NCBI RefSeq assembly: GCF_022524485.1 | Contig: NZ_JAKXMK010000040.1 | Location: forward strand, 44,649-108,648 | DNA: 64,000 nt | Direction: 5' to 3' | Source: Pseudonocardia alaniniphila | GTDB taxonomy: Bacteria; Actinomycetota; Actinomycetes; Mycobacteriales; Pseudonocardiaceae | Part shown: positions 1 through 9,765 of the stretch, in pieces | Numbering within the stretch: position 1 is the first letter of the stretch | Layout: each line of letters opens with the position of its first letter | Notes under the pieces: generated by a model | What the model saw: the letters and a program-made list of their open reading frames with translations, nothing else | Database searches by the model: none | What the model was told of the DNA's origin: nothing | Program-made: the position numbers and the translations under genes

Positions 1-2
1 CG

Positions 3-893
3 GCGATGCTGAGCGACGAGGCCGCCGACGAGATCTACTCAACCCCGGACCTGCGTATATCGGCGCTCGTCGCCACCACGGGAACGGCCGTTCCGGTCGA
101 CGGGGGCGTACGGGTGACCGGAAGATGGGGATGGAACACGGGCGGGCGCCACTCCCAGTGGGCAGGAATCGCCGCGATCTGTCCGGACGGCGACACCTCG
201 GAGCCCGTCGTGTGCGTGGTGCCCACGGACGTTCTGGAGATCGGCGACGACTGGGACGCCGCCGGGATGGCAGGCACCGCCACCAACAGCGTGTCCGCCG
301 ACGACGTCTTCGTCCCCGACCGCCGGGTCGTCCCGATCGCAGCACTCGCCGGCGGCCGGTATCCGCATCAGGGTCGCTACGCGGCCAATGACTACTTCCG
401 GTATCCCGCGGTCCAGCTGTTCCTCGCGCTGTCCACGCCTGCGTTCGTCGGTATCGCTCGCGGCGCGATGGACGTATGGCGCGAACGGATCGGGAGCCGC
501 GGGATAACCGGCACGATCTACACGAGCCGGGCCGAGGCCCCGAGTACCCAGCTGGCGCTGGCAGACGCGGCTCGCGACCTGCGATGCGCCGAACTGTTCG
601 CGATCGAGGCGATCCGGAGCATGGAGAAGAACACCGGCAGGACCCCATCCCCCGCGGACCGGATCCTCACCAAGGCCTATCTCGGGTGGTGTGCCAAGCA
701 CGCCCAGAGCTGCGTCAACACCCTATACCGGACCAGCGGTGCATCAGCGGTGCAGAACGCGGTACCGATCCAGCGCTACTGGCGTGACGTGAACACGCTG
801 ATCCAGCACGCGCTCATCGACCCCACCACGTCCGACGAGCTCTACGGCCGTTCACTCCTGGGCGTGGACACCTACAACACCTCCATCTTCTGA
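3..893 (+). CDS. Flavin-dependent monooxygenase / acyl-CoA dehydrogenase-fold hydroxylase, 3' part
   Basis: The reading frame is open at the left edge of the window, so the true start lies upstream; about 297 codons are visible. The protein has the middle beta domain (GRWGWNTGGRHSQWAG, then a VPTDVLEIGDDWDAAGM stretch) and the C-terminal helical domain of the HsaA / pigment-hydroxylase branch of the acyl-CoA dehydrogenase fold. It includes the DELYGRSLLGVD ending typical of that branch. Family members use reduced FMN or FADH2 from a separate reductase to hydroxylate aromatic or related substrates. The substrate cannot be read from sequence. A paralogue lies at 61966-63183 and ends in the same way (REIYGRALLGIE). 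The next gene is convergent and 40 bases away. Confidence 0.75.
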   Translation, partial: AMLSDEAADEIYSTPDLRISALVATTGTAVPVDGGVRVTGRWGWNTGGRHSQWAGIAAICPDGDTSEPVVCVVPTDVLEIGDDWDAAGMAGTATNSVSADDVFVPDRRVVPIAALAGGRYPHQGRYAANDYFRYPAVQLFLALSTPAFVGIARGAMDVWRERIGSRGITGTIYTSRAEAPSTQLALADAARDLRCAELFAIEAIRSMEKNTGRTPSPADRILTKAYLGWCAKHAQSCVNTLYRTSGASAVQNAVPIQRYWRDVNTLIQHALIDPTTSDELYGRSLLGVDTYNTSIF

Positions 894-933
894 CAGGGCC
901 CTCGCCGCTCGGAGTCTTGACACCGGGGTCCTC

Positions 934-2031
934 TCAGGCAACGCCGGTCAGCCGGACCGGGCCGGCGCCGACGTACACTCGAATGATCTGGTAGGGCGGC
1001 ACCCGCGTGTCCACCCCGGCATTGAAAAGCGGGGTCCGCGGGAGCTGGTTCACGCTCACGTAGAGGAAGCCGTCGCCGGCGAGGGCGAGGGTGTCCGGCC
1101 ACAACAGGTCCGGACCGTGGAGCAACGTCGACCATGTGCCGTCGGCGTCGCGTTTGAGTACCGCACTGTGCTCGTAGGCAGTGGCGTACACAGCCCCGTC
1201 GGTGTCGGACTCCAACCCGTCCGACGCACCCTTGTCGCCCAGGTCCTGGATGGTCGCGGCCACCTGCTCGTCGGTGAGCGAGCGGTCGATGAGAGCGCCA
1301 GTCTCGACGCTGTAGAGACGCCTGCTGGACAGCGGGCAGTAGTAGAGGAGACTGCCGTCCGCGCTGATCGCGATGCCATCGGCTCCAACCCGGTAGTTCT
1401 CCCGGACGACACCCTGCACGACCGCTCGGAACCCCTCGGTCGCCGAGGTGGTCACGTGCCCCCGCAGGCGTCCCCAGCTCTCCCCCGAACCGAGGTCGAC
1501 CACGACCAACGCGCCTTCCGGTTGGGAATCGGTGAGGTAGGCGTATCCGCCGGTGCCGCGCGAGAAGTCGAAACGCACGTCGTTGAGGTACGTCGTGGGA
1601 GTGACCGCGGCCGGGTCCAGTCGAACGACGCGGACCACCTGGTCGGTCGCGGGGTCGACCTCGACCAGCTTCGGACCGTTCTCCAGCCAGGGCGCGAACG
1701 CGAGACTTCCCGTGTCGAGCAACCACACATGGCCGGCCGGGTCGGTGATCACGCTCTGCACCGAGACCAGCTGGTCCGCGTTCCTCTCCTCGCTCCATTC
1801 GTTGAGCTCACGGCTGGGATAGGGCACCACTTTGCCGTCCACGACCTCGGCGACGGTGCAAGGCACGTCGTCGCCCCACCGCGGAAAGGAGACGAAAACG
1901 CGCCCGTCGTCCGTGACGGTCACGCCGGTCGGCATCAGATCGTCGATTTCTGCGACGACCTCGTAGTCAGGAGCGACCCAGCTACCCAATGGGGTCGCGC
2001 CGGAAGTAGCTGAAGCAGAGTCGGAGGACAT
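934..2031 (-). CDS. SMP-30 / major-royal-jelly-type beta-propeller protein
   Basis: This is a 365-residue protein with repeating blade motifs such as PTGVTVTDDGRVFVSFPRWG, GHVWLLDTG and GALVVVDLGSG. They match the yellow/major royal jelly and gluconolactonase-like six-bladed propellers. The start at 2031 (MSSDSAS) was chosen because AGGAGATCC lies directly upstream; an ATG 60 bases further upstream lacks such a site. No signal peptide is evident from this start. Bacterial members are poorly characterised; lactonase or ligand-binding activity is possible but not shown. The gene is convergent with the monooxygenase on its left and separated from the FUSC gene by about 250 bases. Confidence 0.7.
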   Translation of the reverse strand: MSSDSASATSGATPLGSWVAPDYEVVAEIDDLMPTGVTVTDDGRVFVSFPRWGDDVPCTVAEVVDGKVVPYPSRELNEWSEERNADQLVSVQSVITDPAGHVWLLDTGSLAFAPWLENGPKLVEVDPATDQVVRVVRLDPAAVTPTTYLNDVRFDFSRGTGGYAYLTDSQPEGALVVVDLGSGESWGRLRGHVTTSATEGFRAVVQGVVRENYRVGADGIAISADGSLLYYCPLSSRRLYSVETGALIDRSLTDEQVAATIQDLGDKGASDGLESDTDGAVYATAYEHSAVLKRDADGTWSTLLHGPDLLWPDTLALAGDGFLYVSVNQLPRTPLFNAGVDTRVPPYQIIRVYVGAGPVRLTGVA

Positions 2032-2283
2032 GGATCTCCTTTTGATGTATGGATGTGCGAGTCGGCTACCGCAGGATTCGCCGGGCGGCATTGATGGTCA
2101 GGGTATTACCTCGACCAGGCTGCCCCTGAAACCGCGACCGGCCATCGTACGGATGACTGGCGCCGAGCACCGCGACCCACGACGGACACAGCCCACGTAC
2201 CACAGCCGAATGATCCGCGGGCACGAGCAAGAAATGATGGAAACACACGGATACAGCCTGTGCTCAGATCTCGCGCGGAAACG

Positions 2284-3996
2284 CTACGCCTCCAGCCCAT
2301 CGCCCGGTCGGGGCAGGCATTCCGCGACGGGCGCACTGCAGTGCGGGGTGGTCCCGCCCGTGAGGGGTTCGGACGCGGACATGAGGCGGTCCTCGAGGCA
2401 GGTCGCGACTCGTGCCCACCGCAGCGCGCGCACCCTGATCGGTCTCGGCTCGCTGTTCGCCTGTGCGGCACGGTCCCGCATGGCTTGCAGTGTGGAGGCG
2501 ATCGCTGCACGTTGGAGCGACCGATCGACGAGGGAAGCGATCGGCTGGGTGGTTGTGACTCGTGCGAGGTCGGCCTCCACCCGTTCGCGTTCCCGGTCGA
2601 CCGGAGGCCACCACGTCCCCGGCACGAGGGCGTATCCGACGACGAGGACGACCGTACAGCCCGTTGCGGTGTTCACGAGGCGCTGTAGCAACACATCCGG
2701 AGCGACGGTGCCGCCGTAGTCGAGGAGCAGGAGGACGAGCGGCGTGATGATCACCGAGAACGCCCAGTAGTTCCGCCGCACTGCCCATGGGATCGCCGCG
2801 CACAGCACAGCCAGGATAGGCAGGACCGAGTATCCAGCGGCGAAGAAGGTCGCGCCCCAGCCGATGACCACTCCCAGCCCGGTGCCGATGCCACGTTGCA
2901 GCGTGCGGGAGAACACCGACGCGAAGTCGGGTTTGAGGCAGAGCGCAACGGTCAGGACGATCCAGTAGGAGTGGCCGAACGGAGTGATCTGCCGGAGGAA
3001 CTCTGCGACGAGGAGGCACAGGAGCAGCCGGGCGACGAACTGCCAGGATCGGCGGTGCCCCAGCTGCGCAGAGACGATGCGTCGCACCGGGACAGGACGC
3101 GGCGGCTCCAGTGAGGTTGCCGGCAGGAGCGCTGCGACCGGGGCCGTCAGGTGCGGCTCTACCCGGGTGGACGGCGTGATCGCGGCAATCTCTTCGGCGT
3201 ATGCGCGCAGCGCCTCGGCCGTGCGCGCGTCCACAGACCTGGACCGGACAACCGTCACGAGCACGCTCACCCGGGCGAGCACGCTGCGGTAGAGCGCGAG
3301 TTTCGCCCGGCGCGCTCTCCTGATGGGCCGTGCGGTCAAGATCAGCTGGGCGGCGGCGGCGAGCGTGGTCTCCATGGCACGGCGCAACTCGCTCGCGTCC
3401 CCACCCGCGGGTGAGTTCGCGTATGCGCCCAGCGCCCTGACGGCCTGCGAGAGCGCGGTCGCGTACAGGCGGTCGGTGCGTTCGAGAGCGCTCTGCAGCC
3501 ACATCCCCGAGATCGCGGTGAGGCCGCCCAGGACGTAGGCGGTCACCCTTGTGGTTGTGGAGATGTCGATCTGCACGCCTCCTGCCACCGCCATCTGGAC
3601 CAGGAGCTGCATCCCTGCGAACGACAGCCCCGAGCCCAGTGCGCTCAGCAGGCCGGAGACGAGCCCGAACGTGAGCACGACGAGCAGTGGGGCGAACCCG
3701 GTGCCACCGGTGGCGGGGCCGAAGACCATGGCGAGCGTGCCGCCGGCCAGGGCACATGCAGAGCGCAGCGTCCGTTGTCCGGTCGTTCCGCTGCGTTCGC
3801 TCAGGACGACGAGCAGCGCCGACAACGACGAGATCAGCGCGGTCCCCGGCCCACCGATCGCATACCCGACTCCCGCCACCGCAGGAACCGTGACCGCCGA
3901 CCGCACCGAGTCACGCCAGGGCGCCGGCGCCGAACCGAAGGCAATGGTCCTGATGAACCAATCCGGGAGCAGTCCGCGCAGGGTCGCGACATTCAT
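2284..3996 (-). CDS. FUSC-family (aromatic-acid-exporter-like) membrane protein
   Basis: This 570-residue membrane protein has two hydrophobic clusters of several helices each. One is at roughly residues 30-170 and the other at roughly 350-480, separated by a soluble helical segment. That two-half layout is typical of the fusaric acid resistance / aromatic acid exporter family, which moves organic acids or xenobiotics outward. The start at 3996 (MNVATLRG) is the first Met before the hydrophobic domain; a longer in-frame extension upstream has poor composition and overlaps the divergent gene. It is divergently transcribed from the LAL regulator at 4274 with about 280 bases between them, so the two may share control. 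Confidence 0.75.
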   Translation of the reverse strand: MNVATLRGLLPDWFIRTIAFGSAPAPWRDSVRSAVTVPAVAGVGYAIGGPGTALISSLSALLVVLSERSGTTGQRTLRSACALAGGTLAMVFGPATGGTGFAPLLVVLTFGLVSGLLSALGSGLSFAGMQLLVQMAVAGGVQIDISTTTRVTAYVLGGLTAISGMWLQSALERTDRLYATALSQAVRALGAYANSPAGGDASELRRAMETTLAAAAQLILTARPIRRARRAKLALYRSVLARVSVLVTVVRSRSVDARTAEALRAYAEEIAAITPSTRVEPHLTAPVAALLPATSLEPPRPVPVRRIVSAQLGHRRSWQFVARLLLCLLVAEFLRQITPFGHSYWIVLTVALCLKPDFASVFSRTLQRGIGTGLGVVIGWGATFFAAGYSVLPILAVLCAAIPWAVRRNYWAFSVIITPLVLLLLDYGGTVAPDVLLQRLVNTATGCTVVLVVGYALVPGTWWPPVDRERERVEADLARVTTTQPIASLVDRSLQRAAIASTLQAMRDRAAQANSEPRPIRVRALRWARVATCLEDRLMSASEPLTGGTTPHCSAPVAECLPRPGDGLEA

Positions 3997-4273
3997 GGTC
4001 ACCACGTCGACGGACCCTCCCGGATCACTTCGGCACATTCCCGTTGCGCTGTGCACGCGAGGGTGCCCGGGGCGTGAGGAGCAGCCATCCACAGAACGAC
4101 TGGCCGAGTCGGGATCACAGAGGGCTTGACCGCGTGTACGAACTATGCCGCCGGAGTCCGATCCGACCCGTAAGTCATATGACTGCCTTCCGACTATTGC
4201 CTGTGTTCTGCATGGCGAGCGCAGAACCGGCCGGGTTACCTCGGAGGCCGACGTATTCAACGATCGGAGGACG

Positions 4274-7060
4274 ATGCTCGTCGGAGAAGGCCGTACGCGG
4301 GCGGGAACAGCACACGGTCCGGTACCTGACCTGGTCGGCCGGTCCGCCGAACGCGATCTCCTTGCGCGGACCGTCGACGACGCGGCCACCGGTTCGGCGA
4401 GGCTGCTGCTCCTCGGCGAGGCGGGTATCGGCAAGACGAGCCTGCTGCTCGTTGGCGTCGCCCTAGCACGGCAGCAGGGTTTCCTCATCATTCCCGAACC
4501 AGGGAGATCAACCGCGGGCTGCGGGCTGCTGGGCCGGCTCGTCGCGCCGTTGGCGCACGTCGCGACGCGGCTACCGTGGTCCCTGCGCAGGCCGCTGCAG
4601 GAGCTCATGGCCGACGCGGGCACCGGCGACTCCGTGTCCGAGCCGATGGCGCTGCGCCGGGCACTGCTGGCGCTGGTTCGGGTAGCGGCACGGGAGCGGC
4701 CCGTGGCTGTCGTCATCGATGACGCACAGGACGCGGACCATCAGGCCCTCGCAGTGCTGACCCACCTCAGCCGCAGGCTGAGCAATGAGCGTGTACTCCT
4801 GCTGTTCGCGGCCCGCGGCGTCCTGCCGCCCGACCACCTCGACGCGGACCTGCCCGTATGGCACGTCGGCCCGCTGGCCGCCGCGGAGGCCGCGGTCCTG
4901 CTCGGTCTGCAGTCGAGCGTGCCGACGGGATGGAACCGGCGCGAGCTCCTTCGCCATGCCGGCGGCAACCCGTTGGCCGTCATCGAGCTCGCCAACAGCG
5001 CAGTCAGCGCCGACCGCTTTCCACGCGGGGAGTACGGGCTGGGCGTCCCGGAGCGGATCCGCCATGCCTACGCCGGTCAGATCGACCATCTACCGGCCGC
5101 CACCCGCCGGGTTCTGCTCTGCGCTGCGGCGGCTGACGAGCACGACGGCCTGCAGGCCGTGCTGTCCTCGGCTGACGCGGACCTCGCCGACTGCGGTCCT
5201 GCCGAAGTAGCGGGCTTGATCACGGTCGTGGGCAACCGCGTCGGTTTCCGGGATCCCGCTGTTCGCCTGGCGTGCTACTTCGGAGCGTCGGAGCACGATC
5301 GGCGGCTGGCGCACCGGGCGCTGGCCGGCTGTCTGGCGCACGACGTGGAACGGCATGCCTGGCACTCGGCCAACGCCGCTGCAGAGCCCAGCGAAGAGGT
5401 CGCGTCCCTGCTCGAGTCGGCTGCTGACATCGCGCACCGGCACGGCCGGCACGTCGAGGCGGCCGGTGCCCTGCAACGCGCGGCGGACTACACATACCGA
5501 GCCTCCGAGGCCGCCCGCCGGTACGCCCGGGCCGCGCACCTCGCCACGTTGAGCGGCCACTACGCGTGGTGCCGGCAGCTCTGCGAGCGGGTCACGTACC
5601 TGACCGACGACCCGGACGTGCTCGGAGCCGCGATGGCGAGCGCCGGTCAGCACCTTCCACTTCACGAGCCCGCGCCCACCGCTGTTCTCCAGGTCCGCCG
5701 GCTGTTCGACAGCGGCCTACGGGATCAGGGCGTGGCCACGGCCCTGACCGCGGCTGTCGGCGTGGCAGCGTTGGTGAGCGGCGAACCATCGCTGCGCCAC
5801 GTGGCTGCCGACGTCGCGTGCCGTGCCGAGAGCCTCACGGCTCGCTCCGAACCGGGTGACGAGTTGTGCCCCGAAACGGCTCGCGCCGCTGTGGTCACCT
5901 CGGGCAGGGCGATCTGCGATCCGACCGAATGGCCCCCTGAACAGGACTTCGACCTGCACGAACCTCCGAGCGGCCGAGGCGAGGTCATGCGGCTCCTGGC
6001 GTTGGGAACCACCAGTTGGATCTCGGACGCGCCGACTGCCGCCGCCGGACACCTACGGCGTGCACGTCACCTTCTGCGCGAGGACAGGGCCCAGGGCGCC
6101 CACCCGTTCAGCTTCGTCATGCTGCTCGATGCCCTCACCGAGTGCGGGCTGTGGCAGGAGGCAGCCACGGTGCGGGCCGAAGCGGCGGACATCGCTGCTG
6201 CCGGCGACCTTCCGTTACTGGGCCGGGCGATCGCCGCTCAGGCGATCGTCCTGCAGACCTTGCGCGGTGACGATGCCGCTGCCCGGGAGGCTCTCCACAT
6301 CCTGGACCCTTGGTCGAGCCGTCCCCAGTCCGACAGTCGCTTGGTCCGCTGCCTCGCCCACCGTGCGGCGGGGCGTGTCTTCGCCGCGGCCGGCGACCAT
6401 GCGCTCGCCTGCACGCACTACCTGGCGATGTTCGGACCGGACGGGGAGCCGGTGCACTTCACGTGGTCTTACCGGGCGGTCGTCGAGCTCGCCCGGTCAG
6501 CGGCGAAGGCGAACCAGCAGGAGGCGGCCGCCCGGGCCGTCGTCGGCGTCCGGCGCGGCGCCGGTGGCTCGGCACGCCGGAAGCTGCTGGCCGACCATGC
6601 AACCGCGCTGCTCACCGGCACCGGAGATCCCGGCACCGAGTCGATTCTGCGCACGGCGGCCGAACACGCTGCGATCGAGCGTCCCTATGACCATGCGCTC
6701 GCGATGGCCGACTACGCCCATTGGTTACGCGGCCGTCGCCGGTTCGTCGACGCCCGTCCTCTGCTCGCCGCCGCACACGATGGATTCGTCCGCCTCGGCG
6801 CCGACCGGGACGCAGCCGCCACTCGGGCCCGTCTCCGCTCCGCGGGGGTGTCGGTGGCCGCCGGGGCTCGCGACGGGTTCGCGCTGCTGACAGCGCAGCA
6901 GCAGTTCATCGCGAGACTCGCGGCGCAGGGGCTCAGCAATCGCGCGATCGCGGATCGATTGCTGCTCTCGCCGCGCACGATCGGATCCCACCTGTACCAG
7001 ATCTTTCCGAAGCTCGGCGTCGTCAACCGCCGCCAGCTGCCGGACGTCATTCCGGAGTGA
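4274..7060 (+). CDS. LAL-type LuxR-family transcriptional regulator (AAA ATPase + C-terminal HTH)
   Basis: This is a 928-residue regulator. A Walker A motif GEAGIGKT lies at about residues 48-55, a Walker B-like VAVVIDDAQDAD near 145, a long helical middle and a C-terminal LuxR helix-turn-helix (LTAQQQFIARLAAQGLSNRA, then SPRTIGSHLYQIF). Proteins of this layout bind ATP and usually activate nearby pathway genes. The start at 4274 was chosen for the GGAGG seven bases upstream; an earlier in-frame ATG at 4145 has no such site. It lies one base before the next LAL gene, so the two are probably co-transcribed. Candidate targets are the divergent FUSC gene and its neighbours, but that is inferred only from position. 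Confidence 0.85.
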   Translation: MLVGEGRTRAGTAHGPVPDLVGRSAERDLLARTVDDAATGSARLLLLGEAGIGKTSLLLVGVALARQQGFLIIPEPGRSTAGCGLLGRLVAPLAHVATRLPWSLRRPLQELMADAGTGDSVSEPMALRRALLALVRVAARERPVAVVIDDAQDADHQALAVLTHLSRRLSNERVLLLFAARGVLPPDHLDADLPVWHVGPLAAAEAAVLLGLQSSVPTGWNRRELLRHAGGNPLAVIELANSAVSADRFPRGEYGLGVPERIRHAYAGQIDHLPAATRRVLLCAAAADEHDGLQAVLSSADADLADCGPAEVAGLITVVGNRVGFRDPAVRLACYFGASEHDRRLAHRALAGCLAHDVERHAWHSANAAAEPSEEVASLLESAADIAHRHGRHVEAAGALQRAADYTYRASEAARRYARAAHLATLSGHYAWCRQLCERVTYLTDDPDVLGAAMASAGQHLPLHEPAPTAVLQVRRLFDSGLRDQGVATALTAAVGVAALVSGEPSLRHVAADVACRAESLTARSEPGDELCPETARAAVVTSGRAICDPTEWPPEQDFDLHEPPSGRGEVMRLLALGTTSWISDAPTAAAGHLRRARHLLREDRAQGAHPFSFVMLLDALTECGLWQEAATVRAEAADIAAAGDLPLLGRAIAAQAIVLQTLRGDDAAAREALHILDPWSSRPQSDSRLVRCLAHRAAGRVFAAAGDHALACTHYLAMFGPDGEPVHFTWSYRAVVELARSAAKANQQEAAARAVVGVRRGAGGSARRKLLADHATALLTGTGDPGTESILRTAAEHAAIERPYDHALAMADYAHWLRGRRRFVDARPLLAAAHDGFVRLGADRDAAATRARLRSAGVSVAAGARDGFALLTAQQQFIARLAAQGLSNRAIADRLLLSPRTIGSHLYQIFPKLGVVNRRQLPDVIPE

Positions 7061-7061
7061 C

Positions 7062-9761
7062 ATGATCGAGTCGCCACATAGCGATCACACCGAATCCCTC
7101 GGCACCTTCTGCCCGGGCTGGGATCCGGTCCTCGACCTGATCGATCCGAACCGGTCGACCGGAGCAGCAGGCTTGATCGCGGCCGACCCCGGCATGGGCA
7201 GGTCGGTCCTCCTGCAAGCTGCGATGCACCGAGCCCGGGCGGAGGGGTACTTCGTCGTGACCCCGGCGATGTGTCCGGCCGAGCGGTATCGGACAGGTGC
7301 CAACGGACAGCAGTCCGGCTCCCCCATGCACGATGACGTCCCTGACCAGTCCGCGGCTGACGTGGCGGAGTGGCTGAGCCGGGCGGCGCGGAAGCAACCC
7401 GTTCTGGTCGCCGTGGACGACGTGGACCGTCTCGAGCCCATTGCCGCCGACACGCTACTGAGGATGACCGAGAGGCTGCGGGCACAGCCGATCGTGTTCT
7501 TGTTGACCAGCCGATCCTCGGCGGCCGCGGGCCTCATCCGGCCGGACCTTCAGCTTTACGGACTGCCGCCACTCGATGCACCTGGCGCGGCGCGACTGCA
7601 GCGCCGCCAGCCCTCACGCCTCACCGGACTCGCCGCCTACGAAGTGTTCCGCCAGGCCAAGGGGAATCCGCGCGCGATCGTCGAGCTCTGCCACGCATTC
7701 GGAGACAGGGAGATCCCGGAGACCCTGCGCATCCGGTCGACGTACGCGCGGCAGATCGGTGCGCTCCCCGATGCCACCCGGAACACCCTCCTGTACCTGG
7801 CCGGACGTACGGGCCGGGAACCACTCGCCGCGGTGCTGAGCGCAGCAGGCCGGTCCTCGATGCACCCCGAGGTGTGGGAGCCCGCCGTAGCCGCCGGTCT
7901 CGTCGAGCTCCGCGACGACGACGTCGTCTTTCCGGACCCCCTGGTCGCGGTCGCGGTCTATCACTCGGCACCCGCTGTGGAGCGCCGGCGGGTGCATGCC
8001 GACTTCGCGGACGCCATCCGCCACCCCTCGTTCGAACGCGCCATGCACCAGGCGATGCTGCCGCTCGGCTGTGACGCACGCACTGCCGCGATCCTCGAGG
8101 CGGAGAGCCGAAAGGCCCGCGACGAGGGGCGTATGACGCACGCGGCGGTCGCAGCGCAGCGCGCGGCCGAGCTGTCGACGGACAGCGAACTCGCCGCTCG
8201 TCGCTACGTGCTGGCCACCCTTGCGGCGTCGGCTGCGGGGCACATCGACTGGACCCGCGAACTCGCCGCACACGTCGACCGGCTCACCGAACAGCCGGAC
8301 CTGCGCTGCAGCGCCGCGAGCGCCGCCGCAATGGCGCTCTCGCGCGACGGACACCAGCGCGAGGCCATGGCCCTCATCGTTCGCACGGCCGGCAGTCATC
8401 CATTCATCGACCAGGCCACAGCACTGGGTCTGGCGGTCTGCGGTGCTGTGGTGGCGGCCCAATCCGGGCTGAGCGTTCATCGCGACGCTGCCACATCCCT
8501 GCTCGACGCCGTGGCAGGCCGACCGGTCGTCCCGACCCCGACCCCGTATCTCGGCGCGGCTGATCTCGAGCTCCAGCGTGCGTTCGCGGCGGTGACCGTC
8601 GACCCCGCCTGCGCGCCGGACCACCGGAAACTGCTTCCCCCCGAGCACGACCAGGTGGCAGGGATACCGGCGATGGACCGGCTGGCCCTGGCAACGATCG
8701 CCGACGCGCTCGACGACAGTGAGTTCGCGATCACGCTGCGGTCGGAGGTTCTCGACGAATCCTGCCCCGGGGAGGGCACGGCAGTCTTTCCCGAGGCATG
8801 GCCGGCTCTGATCCGCGGCCTGATCGACACAGGGCGCTGGGATGCCGCCGAGCGGGGCCTCGACTCCGCAGCCGAACTCGCGGCCGCGCGGGACCTACCG
8901 GTTCTGCGGGTGCACCTCGCGGCGTTGCGTGCCGTCCTCGCCGCCTTTCGGGGTGACGCCCCGACCGCGCGCTCACTCGCCGAAGAGGGCTGGCCGGGCC
9001 TCTGCCTGGAGAGCAACCGGACGGCGCGCGTCGGGCTGCTGCGCGCACTCGGGTATGCAGCCCTCGCCGCCGACGATTTCGACACCGCCTCCCGCGACTT
9101 CCTGGCCGCCATCGAGATGCAAGCGCACGCGGGAACGATGCGGCCCGATGGTGCCGACGCGATCGGGCTCGCGATGGCGGCCGCCCGCACGGGCACGCGC
9201 GCTGTCGCTCTCCCGGTCCTCGAGTCCGTGCGTCAGGCACACGGGACACACCCGGTGATCCTGACGCAGCTGCAGTTGACCCAGGCCTACGCGCTTCTCG
9301 CTGACGACACCGAGACCGAGCGGCGGTTCCGATATGCGATCTCCCATCCGCGGGCCGGATCGTGGCCATTCTTGCTCGCGCTCGCACGGCTGCACTACGG
9401 ATCATGGCTGCGCAGGCAACGCAGGCCGCTGGATGCGCGGCGCCGGCTGACCGAGGCGTTCTCGGGGTTCGGCGCGCTGGGCGCGCGTGTGTTCGCCAGA
9501 TCCGCCTGTGTCGAGATCAGGGCCGGCGGCGGCGATCCCGACCACCGCGGCAAGCCGGCAGACGTCGCCTTTCTCTCGGCGCAACAACTCCAGATCGCCC
9601 GGCTTGCCGCAGAGGGCCTGCGGAACCGCGAGGTGGCCGACCGGCTCCAGCTGTCACCGCGGACCGTCAGCACCCATCTCCACAACGTCTATCTCCGGCT
9701 CGGTATCACCCAGCGCCACCAGCTCCGGCAGGCACTACCGCCGGAGCGACCGTTGGTCTGA
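7062..9761 (+). CDS. LAL-type LuxR-family regulator with degenerate P-loop
   Basis: This 899-residue paralogue of the preceding gene begins one base after its stop. The Walker A position reads ADPGMGRS at residues 41-48, so the invariant Lys is Arg and the following Thr is Ser. The Walker B-like strand PVLVAVDDVDRL is kept. The middle region is rich in Ala/Arg helices of TPR style. The C-terminus is a clear LuxR HTH (LSAQQLQIARLAAEGLRNRE, then SPRTVSTHLHNVYLRLG). The Lys loss suggests weak or absent ATP hydrolysis. It may act as a partner of the upstream regulator, which keeps an intact P-loop. That pairing is inference. Confidence 0.82.
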   Translation: MIESPHSDHTESLGTFCPGWDPVLDLIDPNRSTGAAGLIAADPGMGRSVLLQAAMHRARAEGYFVVTPAMCPAERYRTGANGQQSGSPMHDDVPDQSAADVAEWLSRAARKQPVLVAVDDVDRLEPIAADTLLRMTERLRAQPIVFLLTSRSSAAAGLIRPDLQLYGLPPLDAPGAARLQRRQPSRLTGLAAYEVFRQAKGNPRAIVELCHAFGDREIPETLRIRSTYARQIGALPDATRNTLLYLAGRTGREPLAAVLSAAGRSSMHPEVWEPAVAAGLVELRDDDVVFPDPLVAVAVYHSAPAVERRRVHADFADAIRHPSFERAMHQAMLPLGCDARTAAILEAESRKARDEGRMTHAAVAAQRAAELSTDSELAARRYVLATLAASAAGHIDWTRELAAHVDRLTEQPDLRCSAASAAAMALSRDGHQREAMALIVRTAGSHPFIDQATALGLAVCGAVVAAQSGLSVHRDAATSLLDAVAGRPVVPTPTPYLGAADLELQRAFAAVTVDPACAPDHRKLLPPEHDQVAGIPAMDRLALATIADALDDSEFAITLRSEVLDESCPGEGTAVFPEAWPALIRGLIDTGRWDAAERGLDSAAELAAARDLPVLRVHLAALRAVLAAFRGDAPTARSLAEEGWPGLCLESNRTARVGLLRALGYAALAADDFDTASRDFLAAIEMQAHAGTMRPDGADAIGLAMAAARTGTRAVALPVLESVRQAHGTHPVILTQLQLTQAYALLADDTETERRFRYAISHPRAGSWPFLLALARLHYGSWLRRQRRPLDARRRLTEAFSGFGALGARVFARSACVEIRAGGGDPDHRGKPADVAFLSAQQLQIARLAAEGLRNREVADRLQLSPRTVSTHLHNVYLRLGITQRHQLRQALPPERPLV

Positions 9762-9765
9762 CCCG

